Origin: Actinomadura sp. HBU206391
GTDB lineage: Bacteria > Actinomycetota > Actinomycetes > Streptosporangiales > Streptosporangiaceae
DNA: 64,000 nt
Direction of reading: 5' to 3'
Assembly: GCF_014323665.1 (NCBI RefSeq)
Contig: NZ_JABVEB010000010.1
Location: forward strand, 1-64,000
Below the pieces are notes generated by a model. That model saw only the letters and a list, made by a program, of their open reading frames with translations, had not been told where the DNA came from and did not search any database. A program made the position numbers and the translations under genes. This document shows positions 55,476 to 64,000 of the stretch, one piece after another (within the stretch, counting starts at the first letter, position 1; each line of letters starts with the position of its first letter).

Positions 55476-56639
55476 ATGATCTCCCCCACCCGGCCGGTCG
55501 AGGACGTTTATCGCGTCACGACCCTGGAGCTCTTCTTCGATCTCGTCTTCGTCTTCGCCGTCACCCAGCTCACCGGCGTGCTGGCCGACGAACTGTCACC
55601 GCTCGGCGTGCTGCAGGTCGTCGCCATGTTCGGGGTGATGTGGTGGATCTACGGCGGCTACGCCTGGCTCACCAACACCCTCACCCCGACCACCACGACC
55701 AGGCGCCTGCTCCTGCTGACCGGCATGGCCGGGTTCCTGATCATGGCGCTGGCCACGCCCGGCGCCTTCAAGGACACCGGTGTGGCGTGGGGGATCGGTT
55801 ACCTCATCGTGGTGCTGGTCCACGCCGGCCTCTACGTACAGGGCAACTCGAACATCCTGCGGGTGCTCCCCGCCAACCTGCTCGCCGCGGCGCTCATCAT
55901 CATCGCCGGGCTGCTGGACGGGGCGGCGGTCCGCGTCCTGTGGATCGCCGCGCTGCTCATCCCGATCGCGATGCCGTACATCGTGCCGGCCGGCGGCCGC
56001 TTCCTCATCCAGCCGACCCACATCGTCGAGCGGCACGGACTGCTCGTGATCATCACGCTGGGCGAGACGATCATGGCGATCGGGATCGGCGCCGAAGGCC
56101 TGACCGTCGACGCCGAGCTGGCCATGGCGGCGGTGCTCATCCTCGCCCTCGTGGCCGGCCTGTGGTGGGTCTACTTCGACCGCGACGACGAACGCGCCGA
56201 AGAGACGCTGAGCGCCGTGGACGACGGCACCCGGACGCAGCTCACCATGTTCGGCTACTTCTACGCGCACATCCCCATCGTGGTCGGTGTCATCGTCATG
56301 GCGGCCGGCGTGAAGAAGGCCGTCGGGCACGCCTGGGAGCCGCTGCACGGCGGCCCGGCCATCGCCCTCGCGAGCGGCGTGGCCCTCTACCTCGCCGGCC
56401 AGGTGCTGTTCCGCCGGATCATGCGCATCGGCCCGTCCCGCATCCGGACCGCCGCCGTTCCGGTCGCCCTCGCCACCATCCCGATCGGTCTGTGGACGGC
56501 CGCGGCCGAGCTGGTGGCTCTCACGGTCGTGGTCGCCGCCACCCTGGTCGCGGAACGCCTCGCCGCCACCCGTGCGGCGACCGCCGAAGCCAGGGGTGTA
56601 CGGCGGGACGACTCCGACCTGCGAGAATCGGGAGCGTGA
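55476..56639 (+). CDS. low-temperature-requirement protein A (LtrA) family membrane protein
   Basis: A 387-aa polytopic membrane protein with the LtrA family opening TTLELFFDLVFVFAVTQLT and about ten hydrophobic segments, including ERHGLLVIITLGETIMAIG and FGYFYAHIPIVVGVIVMA. The biochemical role of the family is unknown. ATG 55476 follows GGAAGG. Its stop overlaps the purB start (GTGA), so it is cotranscribed with purB. Confidence 0.92.
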   Translation: MISPTRPVEDVYRVTTLELFFDLVFVFAVTQLTGVLADELSPLGVLQVVAMFGVMWWIYGGYAWLTNTLTPTTTTRRLLLLTGMAGFLIMALATPGAFKDTGVAWGIGYLIVVLVHAGLYVQGNSNILRVLPANLLAAALIIIAGLLDGAAVRVLWIAALLIPIAMPYIVPAGGRFLIQPTHIVERHGLLVIITLGETIMAIGIGAEGLTVDAELAMAAVLILALVAGLWWVYFDRDDERAEETLSAVDDGTRTQLTMFGYFYAHIPIVVGVIVMAAGVKKAVGHAWEPLHGGPAIALASGVALYLAGQVLFRRIMRIGPSRIRTAAVPVALATIPIGLWTAAAELVALTVVVAATLVAERLAATRAATAEARGVRRDDSDLRESGA

Positions 56640-57946
56640 TTGATCGGTACACCCTCCCTGAGATGGGCCGCGTCTGGAGTGACGCGCACAAATACGAGCT
56701 GTGGTGCCAGGTCGAGACCCTGGTGGTCGAGGCACACGCGGAGGCCGGCACGATCCCGGCCGACGTCGTGGAGCCCGTCCGCAAGGCCCCTCCGCCCACG
56801 CCCGAGCGGGTCGACGAGATCGAGGCCGTCACCCAGCACGATGTGATCGCGTTCCTGAGCGCGTGGGCGGACAACACCGAGCCACGCGAGGCCGCGGCGT
56901 ACGTCCACTTCGGCATGACCTCGTCGGACCTGCTCGACACGGCGCTGGCGGTGCAGTTGGTCGAGGCGACCGACATCCTCCTGGCCAAGGCCGACGCCCT
57001 GGTGGCGGCGCTGCGCGATCACGCCCTGGAGCACCGCGGCACCCTGCGGGTCGGCCGTACGCACGGCATCCACGGTGAGCCGGACGTGTGGGGGCACCGG
57101 GTCGCCGACTTCGCGTTCGCGATGGCGCGGTCGCGTGACCGGCTCAGGCGGGCGCGCGAGGCCGTCGGCGTCATGGCCATCTCGGGCTCGGTCGGCACGT
57201 ACTCGAACATCGACCCCGCGGTGGAGCGGCACGTCGCGCGCGAGCTGGGGCTCAAGGCGGCCGACGTGTCCACCCAGGTCGTCATCCGCGACGGCATGAG
57301 CGAGTGGGTCGGCGCCCTGGCCATCATGGCGACGGTCTGCGAGGCCATCGCGCTCGAGGTGCGGCACGGCCAGCGCACCGAGGTGCGCGAGTTGTGGGAG
57401 CCGTTCGGCAAGGGCCAGAAGGGCTCGTCTGCCATGCCGCACAAGAAGAACCCGATCCTGTCCGAGCGGATCTGCGGCCTCGCGCGCGTCGTACGAGGTC
57501 AGATCGTGCCGGTCATGGAGGGCATCCCGCTCTGGCACGAGCGCGACATCTCACACTCCAGCGTCGAGCGAGTGGCGCTGCCGGACGCCTCGGTCACCAC
57601 GGACTACCTGCTGCACCTCACCACCCGGCTGGTCTCCGGTCTCGTCGTCGACGCCGACCGGATGCGGGCGAACCTGGACTCGACCGGAGGCCTGATCTAC
57701 ACCTCCACCGTGCTGCTGGAGCTGGTCGAGGCCGGCATGTCGCGCGACGACCAGGCCTATCCCCTCGTGCAGAAGGCGGCGATGGAGACCTGGCGAACCG
57801 GCGTGCCGTTCCGCGAGACGCTGCGCGAGCACGCCGCACAGGCGGGCCAGACGCTGGACGAGGCGCGGCTCGACGAGGTGTGCCGTCCGGAGCGTTTCGT
57901 CGAACGGCTCGGCCCGGTCTTCGACCGCCTCAGCGCCCTGCGCTGA
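56636..57946 (+). CDS. purB: adenylosuccinate lyase
   Basis: A 436-aa fumarase/aspartase-superfamily enzyme that acts twice in purine synthesis (SAICAR to AICAR and adenylosuccinate to AMP). It has VHFGMTSSDLLDTA, the catalytic His in GRTHGIHGEP, and the mobile signature loop GSSAMPHKKNP (near residue 266). GTG 56636 overlaps the LtrA gene stop by 4 nt, so translation is coupled. Confidence 0.97.
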   Translation: MIDRYTLPEMGRVWSDAHKYELWCQVETLVVEAHAEAGTIPADVVEPVRKAPPPTPERVDEIEAVTQHDVIAFLSAWADNTEPREAAAYVHFGMTSSDLLDTALAVQLVEATDILLAKADALVAALRDHALEHRGTLRVGRTHGIHGEPDVWGHRVADFAFAMARSRDRLRRAREAVGVMAISGSVGTYSNIDPAVERHVARELGLKAADVSTQVVIRDGMSEWVGALAIMATVCEAIALEVRHGQRTEVRELWEPFGKGQKGSSAMPHKKNPILSERICGLARVVRGQIVPVMEGIPLWHERDISHSSVERVALPDASVTTDYLLHLTTRLVSGLVVDADRMRANLDSTGGLIYTSTVLLELVEAGMSRDDQAYPLVQKAAMETWRTGVPFRETLREHAAQAGQTLDEARLDEVCRPERFVERLGPVFDRLSALR

Positions 57947-57958
57947 GTGCTGGGCGGT

Positions 57959-59011
57959 TCAGCCCACCACCTCACCGGTCTCGTTGCCGCGACCGTCCCT
58001 CATGACGGACGGCTCGATCTCGATGACCAGGCCGGGCATTGAGGGGACGGGATAGCGACCGGCCTGGGAGCGCAGCGCCCCGATCAGATCGTCGGCCGCG
58101 GCCGCCGGGACGCTGACCTCGAGGATCTCGTCGTCGACGGGCTCGACCGCGAACCGCTCACCGGGCACGAAGCGGACCGCGCTGTTGTCGCTGTGAACGA
58201 CCAGTGTGCCGCCGCGCGGCAGCCGGGCGGCCAGCTCCCTGCCGATGTTCGGCGCCGGCAGCGCGCCGAAGCGCAGCGTGGCCGCGCCGCCGGGGCAGTC
58301 GTCCAGGGTCCAGTCGGCGACGGCCACGAGCAGCATGTTGCCGGCGGGCCCGTCGCGCTCGGTGCCGGCCCGCACCGCCGCGGCGATGTCCGGATCCGAC
58401 AGCAGCGAGTCGCGGTCGAGGTCGGTGACGCACAGCGGCATCCGCGGCCCGAGCGTCTCGACCAGCTGGGCCGACCCCCAGCCGCGCGCGGCCTCGTACT
58501 CGTCGAGGGTCAGGCCGACGACCTGCAGGAACTGCAACTTCCCGTGCACGGTGGAGATCTCACCGAGCTCGGGGTCGAGAACGAACGTGATCGCCTGGAT
58601 CGCCGAATCCGGTCGCTCGGCGGCGATCGGCCCGTTGGCCTTCATCGTGTGGCCCGCTTCGAACCAGTTCCCGGACTGGAAGACGTACCTGGCGAGGTTC
58701 TGCAGGAAGTTCGCCGCCCATACCGGCGGCTCGGTCTCGGATGGCCGGCGGGCAAGACGGAAGGTGAACTCGAAGCCCCAGCCGGACTCGTCGGCGTTGT
58801 CCGATTCCTTCTCGTACAGCTCGGACATGCCGTAGCCGATGAAGTGCCAGTGCGGCACCGGCTCGGTACGCGGATAGGCGCTGATCCCGTCGAGCGGGTC
58901 CGGCCCGCCGAGCGCCCACTTGTGCAGCGTCCCCCAGTGCATGGGCTCGGCGTCGCCGTAGATCCGCTGGAGCGTGGTGTCGATCGCCGCCCAGCCCGCC
59001 GCCTCAGTCAT
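57959..59011 (-). CDS. suppressor-of-fused (Sufu) domain protein
   Basis: A 350-aa protein with the bacterial Sufu domain in the N-terminal half: IDTTLQRIYGD, PLDGISAYPRTEPVPHWHFIGYGMSE, GFEFTFRLARR, and FQSGNWFEAGHTM. The C-terminal half is an additional uncharacterised domain. Some bacterial Sufu proteins serve as immunity proteins against toxins, but no toxin gene is nearby, so the role is open. It converges with purB. Confidence 0.85.
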   Translation of the reverse strand: MTEAAGWAAIDTTLQRIYGDAEPMHWGTLHKWALGGPDPLDGISAYPRTEPVPHWHFIGYGMSELYEKESDNADESGWGFEFTFRLARRPSETEPPVWAANFLQNLARYVFQSGNWFEAGHTMKANGPIAAERPDSAIQAITFVLDPELGEISTVHGKLQFLQVVGLTLDEYEAARGWGSAQLVETLGPRMPLCVTDLDRDSLLSDPDIAAAVRAGTERDGPAGNMLLVAVADWTLDDCPGGAATLRFGALPAPNIGRELAARLPRGGTLVVHSDNSAVRFVPGERFAVEPVDDEILEVSVPAAAADDLIGALRSQAGRYPVPSMPGLVIEIEPSVMRDGRGNETGEVVG

Positions 59012-59284
59012 CGTGCCGGCCGCCGCATCGCCCGTTGGCCAGGGTGTTTCCCGAATCGCTCATGCCCGGAGAACTTAGTAGACCCCTCACGAACCTTTGG
59101 TCGGAAATCCGGATCTAAATGACCAAGTTGTCCTCATGACGGGACGAGCCGGTCAACCCAGAGGTCACCCGGTGCGATACTGGTGATCGCGCGTGCCTCG
59201 GCGCGCCTGGCACTCATGACCCGCCGACCTGCTCGGGCGGGCAGATAGTCCGGAAAACCCGCATCTTAAGGAGTACAGGCGGAT

Positions 59285-60574
59285 ATGAGCATGGGCCACG
59301 AGGTTCGTTATCGCGTGCGTGGGGGCCGCCAGCTGCGCGGCACAGTCTTCGTCCAGGGCGCCAAGAACGCCGTACTGCCGATGATCGGCGTATCGCTGCT
59401 CGCGGCGAAGGGCCGCACGGTGCTGCGGAACGTTCCGATCATCGAGGACGTGCGGCGGGCGGTCGAGCTGGCCCAGGCCATCGGCGCCAAGGCCGAGCTG
59501 CACGAGGCCGAGCGCACCCTGGTCATCGACGCCTCCACACTGAGCAGTCCGGTGCTGCCGGCCGAGATCGCCTCGCGCTTTCGCGGCTCGTTCCTGTTCG
59601 TCCCGGCACTGCTGCACCGGCTCGGCGAGGCGGTCATCGAAGGCGTCGGCGGCTGCAATCTGGGCAGCCGCAACCTGGACTTCCACTACAACGGCTTCAA
59701 GCGGATGGGCGCCACCGTCACCGAGCAGGTGAGCGGCGAAGAGGGCTCCATCCACATCAAGGCGGGCGAGCTGCGCGGCGGCACCCTCTACCTCGACACC
59801 CCCTCGCACACGGGCACCGAGAACCTGCTGATGGCGGCGGCGCTCGGCAAGGGCACCACCCTCATCAAGAACTGCGCGCTCGAGCCCGAGGTGCTCGACG
59901 TCATCGAGCTGATGAGCCGGATGGGCGCCAAGATCAAGGGCGGCGGCACCGGATTCATCACCGTGGAGGGCGTCGACGAGCTCACCGCGGTCGAGCACAC
60001 CGTCATGCCCGACCGGATCGACGCGGGCGTGTTCGTCATGGCCGCCGCCATCACGGGCGGCGAGATCAGCCTGGTCGGCGCATCGCTCGAGCACCTCGGC
60101 GTCGCCGCCGACAAGCTCGAGCAGATGGGCGTGGAGTTCGCCCAGCACGGCGCGGTGCTCCAGGTCCGGCGCAAGCGACCGCTGCGGCCCATCAACGTCG
60201 TCACCGACGAGTACCCGGGCTTCGCGACGGACCTGCAGTCGCCCATCATGGCCGTTTCGTGCCTCGCCGACGGCCCGAGTTACATCTACGAGCGCATCTT
60301 CGACGGCCGGTTCAAGCTGGCCGAAGAACTGACCAAGATGGGCGCCGACATCGACGTGGACGGCAACCGGGCGAAGGTGCACGGCGGCGCCTCGCTGACC
60401 GGCGCCGAGGTCGTCGCCCATGACCTGCGTACGGGCAGCGCCCTGGTCCTGGCCGGGCTGGCCGCGCAGGGGGAGACGACGATAACCTCCGCGTACTACC
60501 TCGACCGGGGTCACGCGCACATCGCCGAGCGGCTCTCGATGCTCGGTGCCGATATCGAACGCGAGGTCGTCTGA
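59285..60574 (+). CDS. murA: UDP-N-acetylglucosamine 1-carboxyvinyltransferase
   Basis: A 429-aa EPSP-synthase-fold enzyme catalysing the first step of peptidoglycan precursor synthesis. It has GAKNAVLPMIG (Lys/Asn substrate contacts) and the active-site loop EGVGGCNLGSRNLDFH. The loop Cys is present (position of E. coli Cys115, the fosfomycin target; mycobacteria have Asp). Other features are DRIDAGVFVMAAAITGG and DLRTGSALVLAGLAAQG. ATG 59285 has AGGCGG and a more distant AAGGAG. A MurA paralogue with a specialised role cannot be excluded. Confidence 0.92.
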   Translation: MSMGHEVRYRVRGGRQLRGTVFVQGAKNAVLPMIGVSLLAAKGRTVLRNVPIIEDVRRAVELAQAIGAKAELHEAERTLVIDASTLSSPVLPAEIASRFRGSFLFVPALLHRLGEAVIEGVGGCNLGSRNLDFHYNGFKRMGATVTEQVSGEEGSIHIKAGELRGGTLYLDTPSHTGTENLLMAAALGKGTTLIKNCALEPEVLDVIELMSRMGAKIKGGGTGFITVEGVDELTAVEHTVMPDRIDAGVFVMAAAITGGEISLVGASLEHLGVAADKLEQMGVEFAQHGAVLQVRRKRPLRPINVVTDEYPGFATDLQSPIMAVSCLADGPSYIYERIFDGRFKLAEELTKMGADIDVDGNRAKVHGGASLTGAEVVAHDLRTGSALVLAGLAAQGETTITSAYYLDRGHAHIAERLSMLGADIEREVV

Positions 60575-60598
60575 CCTCTCTGACCTGACCGAAAGGCT

Positions 60599-60635
60599 CG
60601 GGCCGTAATGGGTGGATCGACCCCATGACGGCCCG
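60599..60635 (+). terminator. hairpin terminator after murA
   Basis: A 14-bp stem with one mismatch (60599-60612 with 60622-60635) and a 9-nt loop begins 25 nt after the murA stop. The rest of the 375-base gap before the next gene holds no supportable gene. Confidence 0.75.
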
Positions 60636-60949
60636 ATGTCCTGAGGTGGGCCCTTGCGCGCCTTTTGTCGTACCGGTTTGATCCAGGGGTGACTTCGGAC
60701 AGGCTAAGACACCAGATCGTGACTGGCCGGATGGTGACAAATTACTGGCTTAGGGCTCCCATAGGTTAGTTTTTTGCCGCACTCTTGATTCGGTTTCGCG
60801 TCGGGGCGTCACGTCTAGTGGTCCTGATCCGATCTGCCCGATGAGAAACGAATCGCACGGGAACTGCGGTGCTTGGCCAGAAGGCAGGGGCAACGAGCCA
60901 TGAGTCAACCGTTGGGCAGAGCCTACGCTCACGCGGAAAGCGAGCTCCC

Positions 60950-62278
60950 ATGACGGGGCCGAGGTCGGGGTCAGTGGGCCCCGACCTGACCATCGGCGTC
61001 GTGGGGCCGCACGACCTCGTCGAGCGGGTCATGCTCATGGGCCATGGCCCGACGCCGGTGCCGAGCCGGCTGGTGGCGGCGGCCTACCGAGACGAGCAGG
61101 AGGCCGCGGACAAGGTCGTGCGCCTGGGGACCGGCGTCGACGTCTGCCTGTTCGCCAGCCCGGTGCCGTACGACTTCGCCCGCAAGGCCGGCGTGCTCAC
61201 CATGCCCGCGACCTACGTCCCCCTCAACGGTGCGGCTCTGCAGGGCGCGCTCCTGCGGGCGGCGCTGGACGACCGGTTCGACCCCTCCAAGGTGAGCATC
61301 GACGTACTCGGCCGCGCCGAGGTCGAAGAGGCCTACAGCGAGATCGACCTGGGCACCGAGCACGTGCACCTGCGCGAGGAGGCGGCCGGGCCGGGCACCC
61401 TCGCCGCCTTCCACGAACGGCTCTGGCGCCGCGGCGCCACGACGGTCGCGATGACCTGTGTGCACGCGACCGCCGAACGCATGGAGCTCGGCGGGGTGCC
61501 GACCATCCGGGTGCGCCCCACCGGTGCCGCCATCCGCAGCGCGCTGCAGACCGCGGCGCTGCTCGGCGCGCACCACCGGCTGGAGGAGTCACAGCTCGTC
61601 GTCGTGCTCGTCGACGTGCCCACGTTGCGCGAGACCCCGCGCAGAGTCACCCCGCGCTACTGGCGGGACGAGCTCAAGCTGGCGCTGCACCGGGTGCTGC
61701 TGCAGGAGGCGCACCGGATGAGCGCCTCGGTGTGGCCCTTGGACGATCACAGCTATCTGATCATCGCGACCCGCGGTTCCGTCGCCGGCACCACCGACGG
61801 GTTCCGTACGCCGCCGTTCGTCGAGCGCGTGCGCGACGAACTCGGCCTGGCCATCGAGGTCGGGATCGGCATGGGCCGCACGGCCCAGGAGGCCGAGACC
61901 CATGCCCGGGCCGCCCTGGCCAGGGCGCAGACATCCCAGCGGGCCCAGGGCTTCGCACTCGACCGCGACGGCCGTGCGCTTGTGCCCGCCCCGCGCACGC
62001 CGCCACGCACCCAACCGCAGATCAAGCCCAAGGGACTGGAGATCCTGGCCAGGCTCGCCGACCGACTCGGCGACCAGGACCAACCGCTCATCGTCGACGC
62101 CGAGAACGCCGGGAAGATGCTCGGCGTGACACCGCGCACGGCCCGCCGGCTGCTGCGCACATTGGTCGAAGAGGGGCTCGCCTGGCCGCTCCCGCCCAAC
62201 CGGACGCCACAGCCGGGCCGCCCGCGGCAGCTCTACCGGCTGATCGTCGAGAAGCTGGGCCCCAAGACGACCACCTGA
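60950..62278 (+). CDS. putative transcriptional regulator with C-terminal HTH
   Basis: A 442-aa protein. The N-terminal region (about 1-180) begins DLTIGVVGPHDLVERVM. The central region (about 240-330) is GGDEF/GTP-cyclohydrolase-III-like (ELKLALHRVLLQ, IEVGIGMGRTAQEAETHARAALARAQ) but lacks a recognisable GGDEF motif. The C-terminus has a winged-helix part (ENAGKMLGVTPRTARRLLRTLVEEGLAWPL). Regulator families of this layout are described in actinobacteria without known ligands. ATG 60950 is chosen; an upstream in-frame start at 60869 is less likely. Confidence 0.72.
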   Translation: MTGPRSGSVGPDLTIGVVGPHDLVERVMLMGHGPTPVPSRLVAAAYRDEQEAADKVVRLGTGVDVCLFASPVPYDFARKAGVLTMPATYVPLNGAALQGALLRAALDDRFDPSKVSIDVLGRAEVEEAYSEIDLGTEHVHLREEAAGPGTLAAFHERLWRRGATTVAMTCVHATAERMELGGVPTIRVRPTGAAIRSALQTAALLGAHHRLEESQLVVVLVDVPTLRETPRRVTPRYWRDELKLALHRVLLQEAHRMSASVWPLDDHSYLIIATRGSVAGTTDGFRTPPFVERVRDELGLAIEVGIGMGRTAQEAETHARAALARAQTSQRAQGFALDRDGRALVPAPRTPPRTQPQIKPKGLEILARLADRLGDQDQPLIVDAENAGKMLGVTPRTARRLLRTLVEEGLAWPLPPNRTPQPGRPRQLYRLIVEKLGPKTTT

Positions 62279-62473
62279 CGTCACTCTTGTTGAAGCGAAC
62301 AACTTTTGAAACTTCAGCAACTTCGTCAACCACCACGAAATGTCGTGCGTCTGACTCAATGTGGTTCGTTTTTCACGAACCGTCGAGCATGTGAGTTCTC
62401 TCGGCTATAGCGTCGGCAGCCATCTCGTAAGCGGTCCGGCGATACGGCGGGTGACCAGGAGAAAGGGGACCAA
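62279..62473. promoter_or_regulatory. AT-richer leader of the kinase gene with small inverted repeat
   Basis: 62279-62400 is unusually AT-rich for this genome. GGTTCGT (62363-62369) pairs with ACGAACC (62375-62381). GTTGAAG and CTTCAGCAAC (62290-62327) also suggest pairing. This may contain the terminator of the preceding gene and the promoter of the kinase gene. Confidence 0.4.
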
Positions 62474-64000
62474 ATGTCCCTTGAATGGACGGTTTCCGGT
62501 TATACGAACGTGCGAGAGCTGGGAGAAGGCTCCGCCGGCCGGGTCATGCTCGCGGTGCACAGCGAAACGGACACGCCAGTAGCGATCAAGTACCTGTCCG
62601 CCCGGCTGTACAACGACACGGAGTTCACCGAGCGGTTCCGCGACGAGGCGCGACTGCTCTCCGAGATCGACGACCCCAATCTGGTCCGATTCTTCGAGTA
62701 CGTCGAGACCCGTTACGGCGCCGCGATCGTGATGGAGCTGATCAACGGCATCAGCCTCGCAGACCTGATCAAGGCCGAGGGCGAGACCGGGCCGGAGGCC
62801 GCCCTCCTCGTGCTCAAGGGCTCGCTGCTGGGGCTCAACGCCGCGCACCTCGCCGGCGTGGTGCACCGGGACTTCAAGCCCGGCAACGTGCTCGTGCGCG
62901 GCGACGGCGTCAGCAAGCTCGCCGACTTCGGCATCGCCGTCCGGGCCGGCGAGAACGTACCGGCGGCCGGCACGCCCGCCTACATGGCACCGGAGCAGTG
63001 GCGCGGCGTCCCGGTGTCACCGGCCACCGACGTCTACGCCGCCACGGCCGTGTTCTACGAGTGCCTCACCGGAGAACGTCCCTTCCCGGCCAAGACGCTG
63101 CCCCAGCTCGCGGTCGCGCACCGCAACGCGCCGATCCCGGTCGACCACGTGCCGCAACCGCTCCGCGATCTGGTGTTGCAGGGGATGGCGAAGGACCCCG
63201 CCGACCGGCCGGCCTCCGCAGCGGAATTCCTCGGCCGGCTCGAGGCGATCGCCCTCGCCGAGTACGGCACCGAGTGGGAGGAGGAGGGTCGTAACCGCCT
63301 CGCCGAGCGGGCGGCGATCCTCGCCCTGCGCCTGCCCTCCTCTGGAAAAGAGGGCCAGGGCGCGACCGCGCTCGCCGTGACCGAGCTGGGCACGATGGCC
63401 CGGATCGGGCAGAAGGTCATGCGCCGCGGCCTGGTGGCCACCACCGCGGCCGTGGTCGCGGTCGTCTTGGTCGGCAGCAGCGTGGCCGTCTACGCCGCCA
63501 ACCGCGGCGACGGCAAGCCCAAGAAGCCGCCGCTCGCCGGCCCATCGGTGCCTGGCGACCCCTCCGCCGGCCCGTCGGTGGACCCGTCCGGCGACCCGAG
63601 CACAGAGCCCTCGCCATCACCGACCGACACGTCGCCGAGCCCGGCCGTGCCCGTGCTCGACGACACCACGCCGGCGGACGGCGGCGACCCGGCCGGGCCC
63701 GCACCGGGCGGTGGGCCGGCGCCGCGGATCGAGCCGGGCCGACCGGTCATCGTCGACGACGACGACGACCCACCGTCGGAGGAGCCACCGGCGACGAAGG
63801 CGACCAACGTCGCCATCAACTCGTGGAGCCGTGGAGAGTCGCGGACCACGGGAACCGTCTCGTTCACTGTCGAGGCCAGTGGCACCGGGTCGATCACGAT
63901 TACAGTCTCGTACTCCTCCGGCCAGACACACACGTTCACTCGCGAGGGCTCGACTAAGTACGAACTCACCGATTCAGGGACCTTCGAGTCGAGCTGTGAG
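62474..64000 (+). CDS. serine/threonine protein kinase (3' end outside the window)
   Basis: At least 509 codons, still open at the window edge. The Hanks-type kinase domain spans residues 8-270: Gly loop LGEGSAGRV, catalytic Lys in VAIKYL, catalytic loop VVHRDFKPGNVL, DFG in LADFGIAV, and activation-loop end GTPAYMAPEQ. A transmembrane helix follows (near 320-340: VATTAAVVAVVLVGSSVAVYA), then a Pro/Ser/Asp-rich extracellular linker and the start of a beta domain (about 440 on). This is a PknB-type membrane kinase without visible PASTA repeats. ATG 62474 follows GAAAGGGGAC. Confidence 0.93.
   Translation, partial: MSLEWTVSGYTNVRELGEGSAGRVMLAVHSETDTPVAIKYLSARLYNDTEFTERFRDEARLLSEIDDPNLVRFFEYVETRYGAAIVMELINGISLADLIKAEGETGPEAALLVLKGSLLGLNAAHLAGVVHRDFKPGNVLVRGDGVSKLADFGIAVRAGENVPAAGTPAYMAPEQWRGVPVSPATDVYAATAVFYECLTGERPFPAKTLPQLAVAHRNAPIPVDHVPQPLRDLVLQGMAKDPADRPASAAEFLGRLEAIALAEYGTEWEEEGRNRLAERAAILALRLPSSGKEGQGATALAVTELGTMARIGQKVMRRGLVATTAAVVAVVLVGSSVAVYAANRGDGKPKKPPLAGPSVPGDPSAGPSVDPSGDPSTEPSPSPTDTSPSPAVPVLDDTTPADGGDPAGPAPGGGPAPRIEPGRPVIVDDDDDPPSEEPPATKATNVAINSWSRGESRTTGTVSFTVEASGTGSITITVSYSSGQTHTFTREGSTKYELTDSGTFESSCE

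Overview
The window reads as chromosomal DNA of a high-GC actinomycete. The evidence is very GC-rich codon use, frequent GTG starts, several probable leaderless genes, a dnaK-grpE-dnaJ-hspR operon with its own HspR, DUF397/Scr1-type regulators, a DUF222-HNH nuclease, a bifunctional-type Dcd and many ECF sigma factors. A Streptosporangiales/Thermomonosporaceae-like host (Actinomadura or Actinoallomurus relatives) is my inference; no rRNA is present to settle it.

Layout. 0-7 kb: tRNA-Gly, dcd, a hypothetical gene, a glycine-betaine type ABC transporter operon (ATPase, permease, binding lipoprotein), then a membrane Fe-S oxidoreductase on the minus strand. 7-17.5 kb: four ECF-sigma/membrane-partner modules of one family (CU044_5270-like partners), all on the minus strand, interrupted by a class B penicillin-binding protein and a secreted C39-type peptidase. 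The fourth module and the adjacent DUF418 membrane gene are broken by several frameshifts and a truncation. 19-26.3 kb: heat-shock block dnaK-grpE-dnaJ-hspR followed by clpB, with an HspR-type operator upstream of dnaK. 26.4-33 kb: accessory genes, including a variant adenosine-deaminase-family enzyme and a DUF222-HNH gene enclosed by perfect 22-bp direct repeats. 33-39 kb: small accessory genes, paralogous DUF4240 genes, an ECF sigma remnant, a lipase-like exported protein, and a decayed Scr1-type regulator beside DUF397. 39-46 kb: an Rnl5-type RNA ligase, a PhoD-like phosphatase, a NYN-domain protein, a TPR protein and pyrE. 46-64 kb: mostly core metabolism (fbaA, purA, purD, purB, a MurA enzyme, CorA, LtrA) with an HxlR regulator/acetyltransferase pair. 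The window ends inside a Ser/Thr protein kinase gene.

How the parts fit together. Core functions (nucleotide synthesis, protein folding, osmolyte uptake, peptidoglycan precursor synthesis) alternate with regulatory and envelope-stress modules. The most unusual signals are: (1) the 22-bp direct repeats around the HNH gene; (2) a dispersed intergenic word, CAACTGCATGATCACG, present four times, twice about 105 nt upstream of ECF sigma genes and twice as a 21-bp inverted repeat after fbaA; (3) a repeated GTTG-N7-CAAC operator around the HxlR gene and its neighbour; (4) clustered gene decay at 15.9-18.8 kb and at 37.7-38.5 kb.
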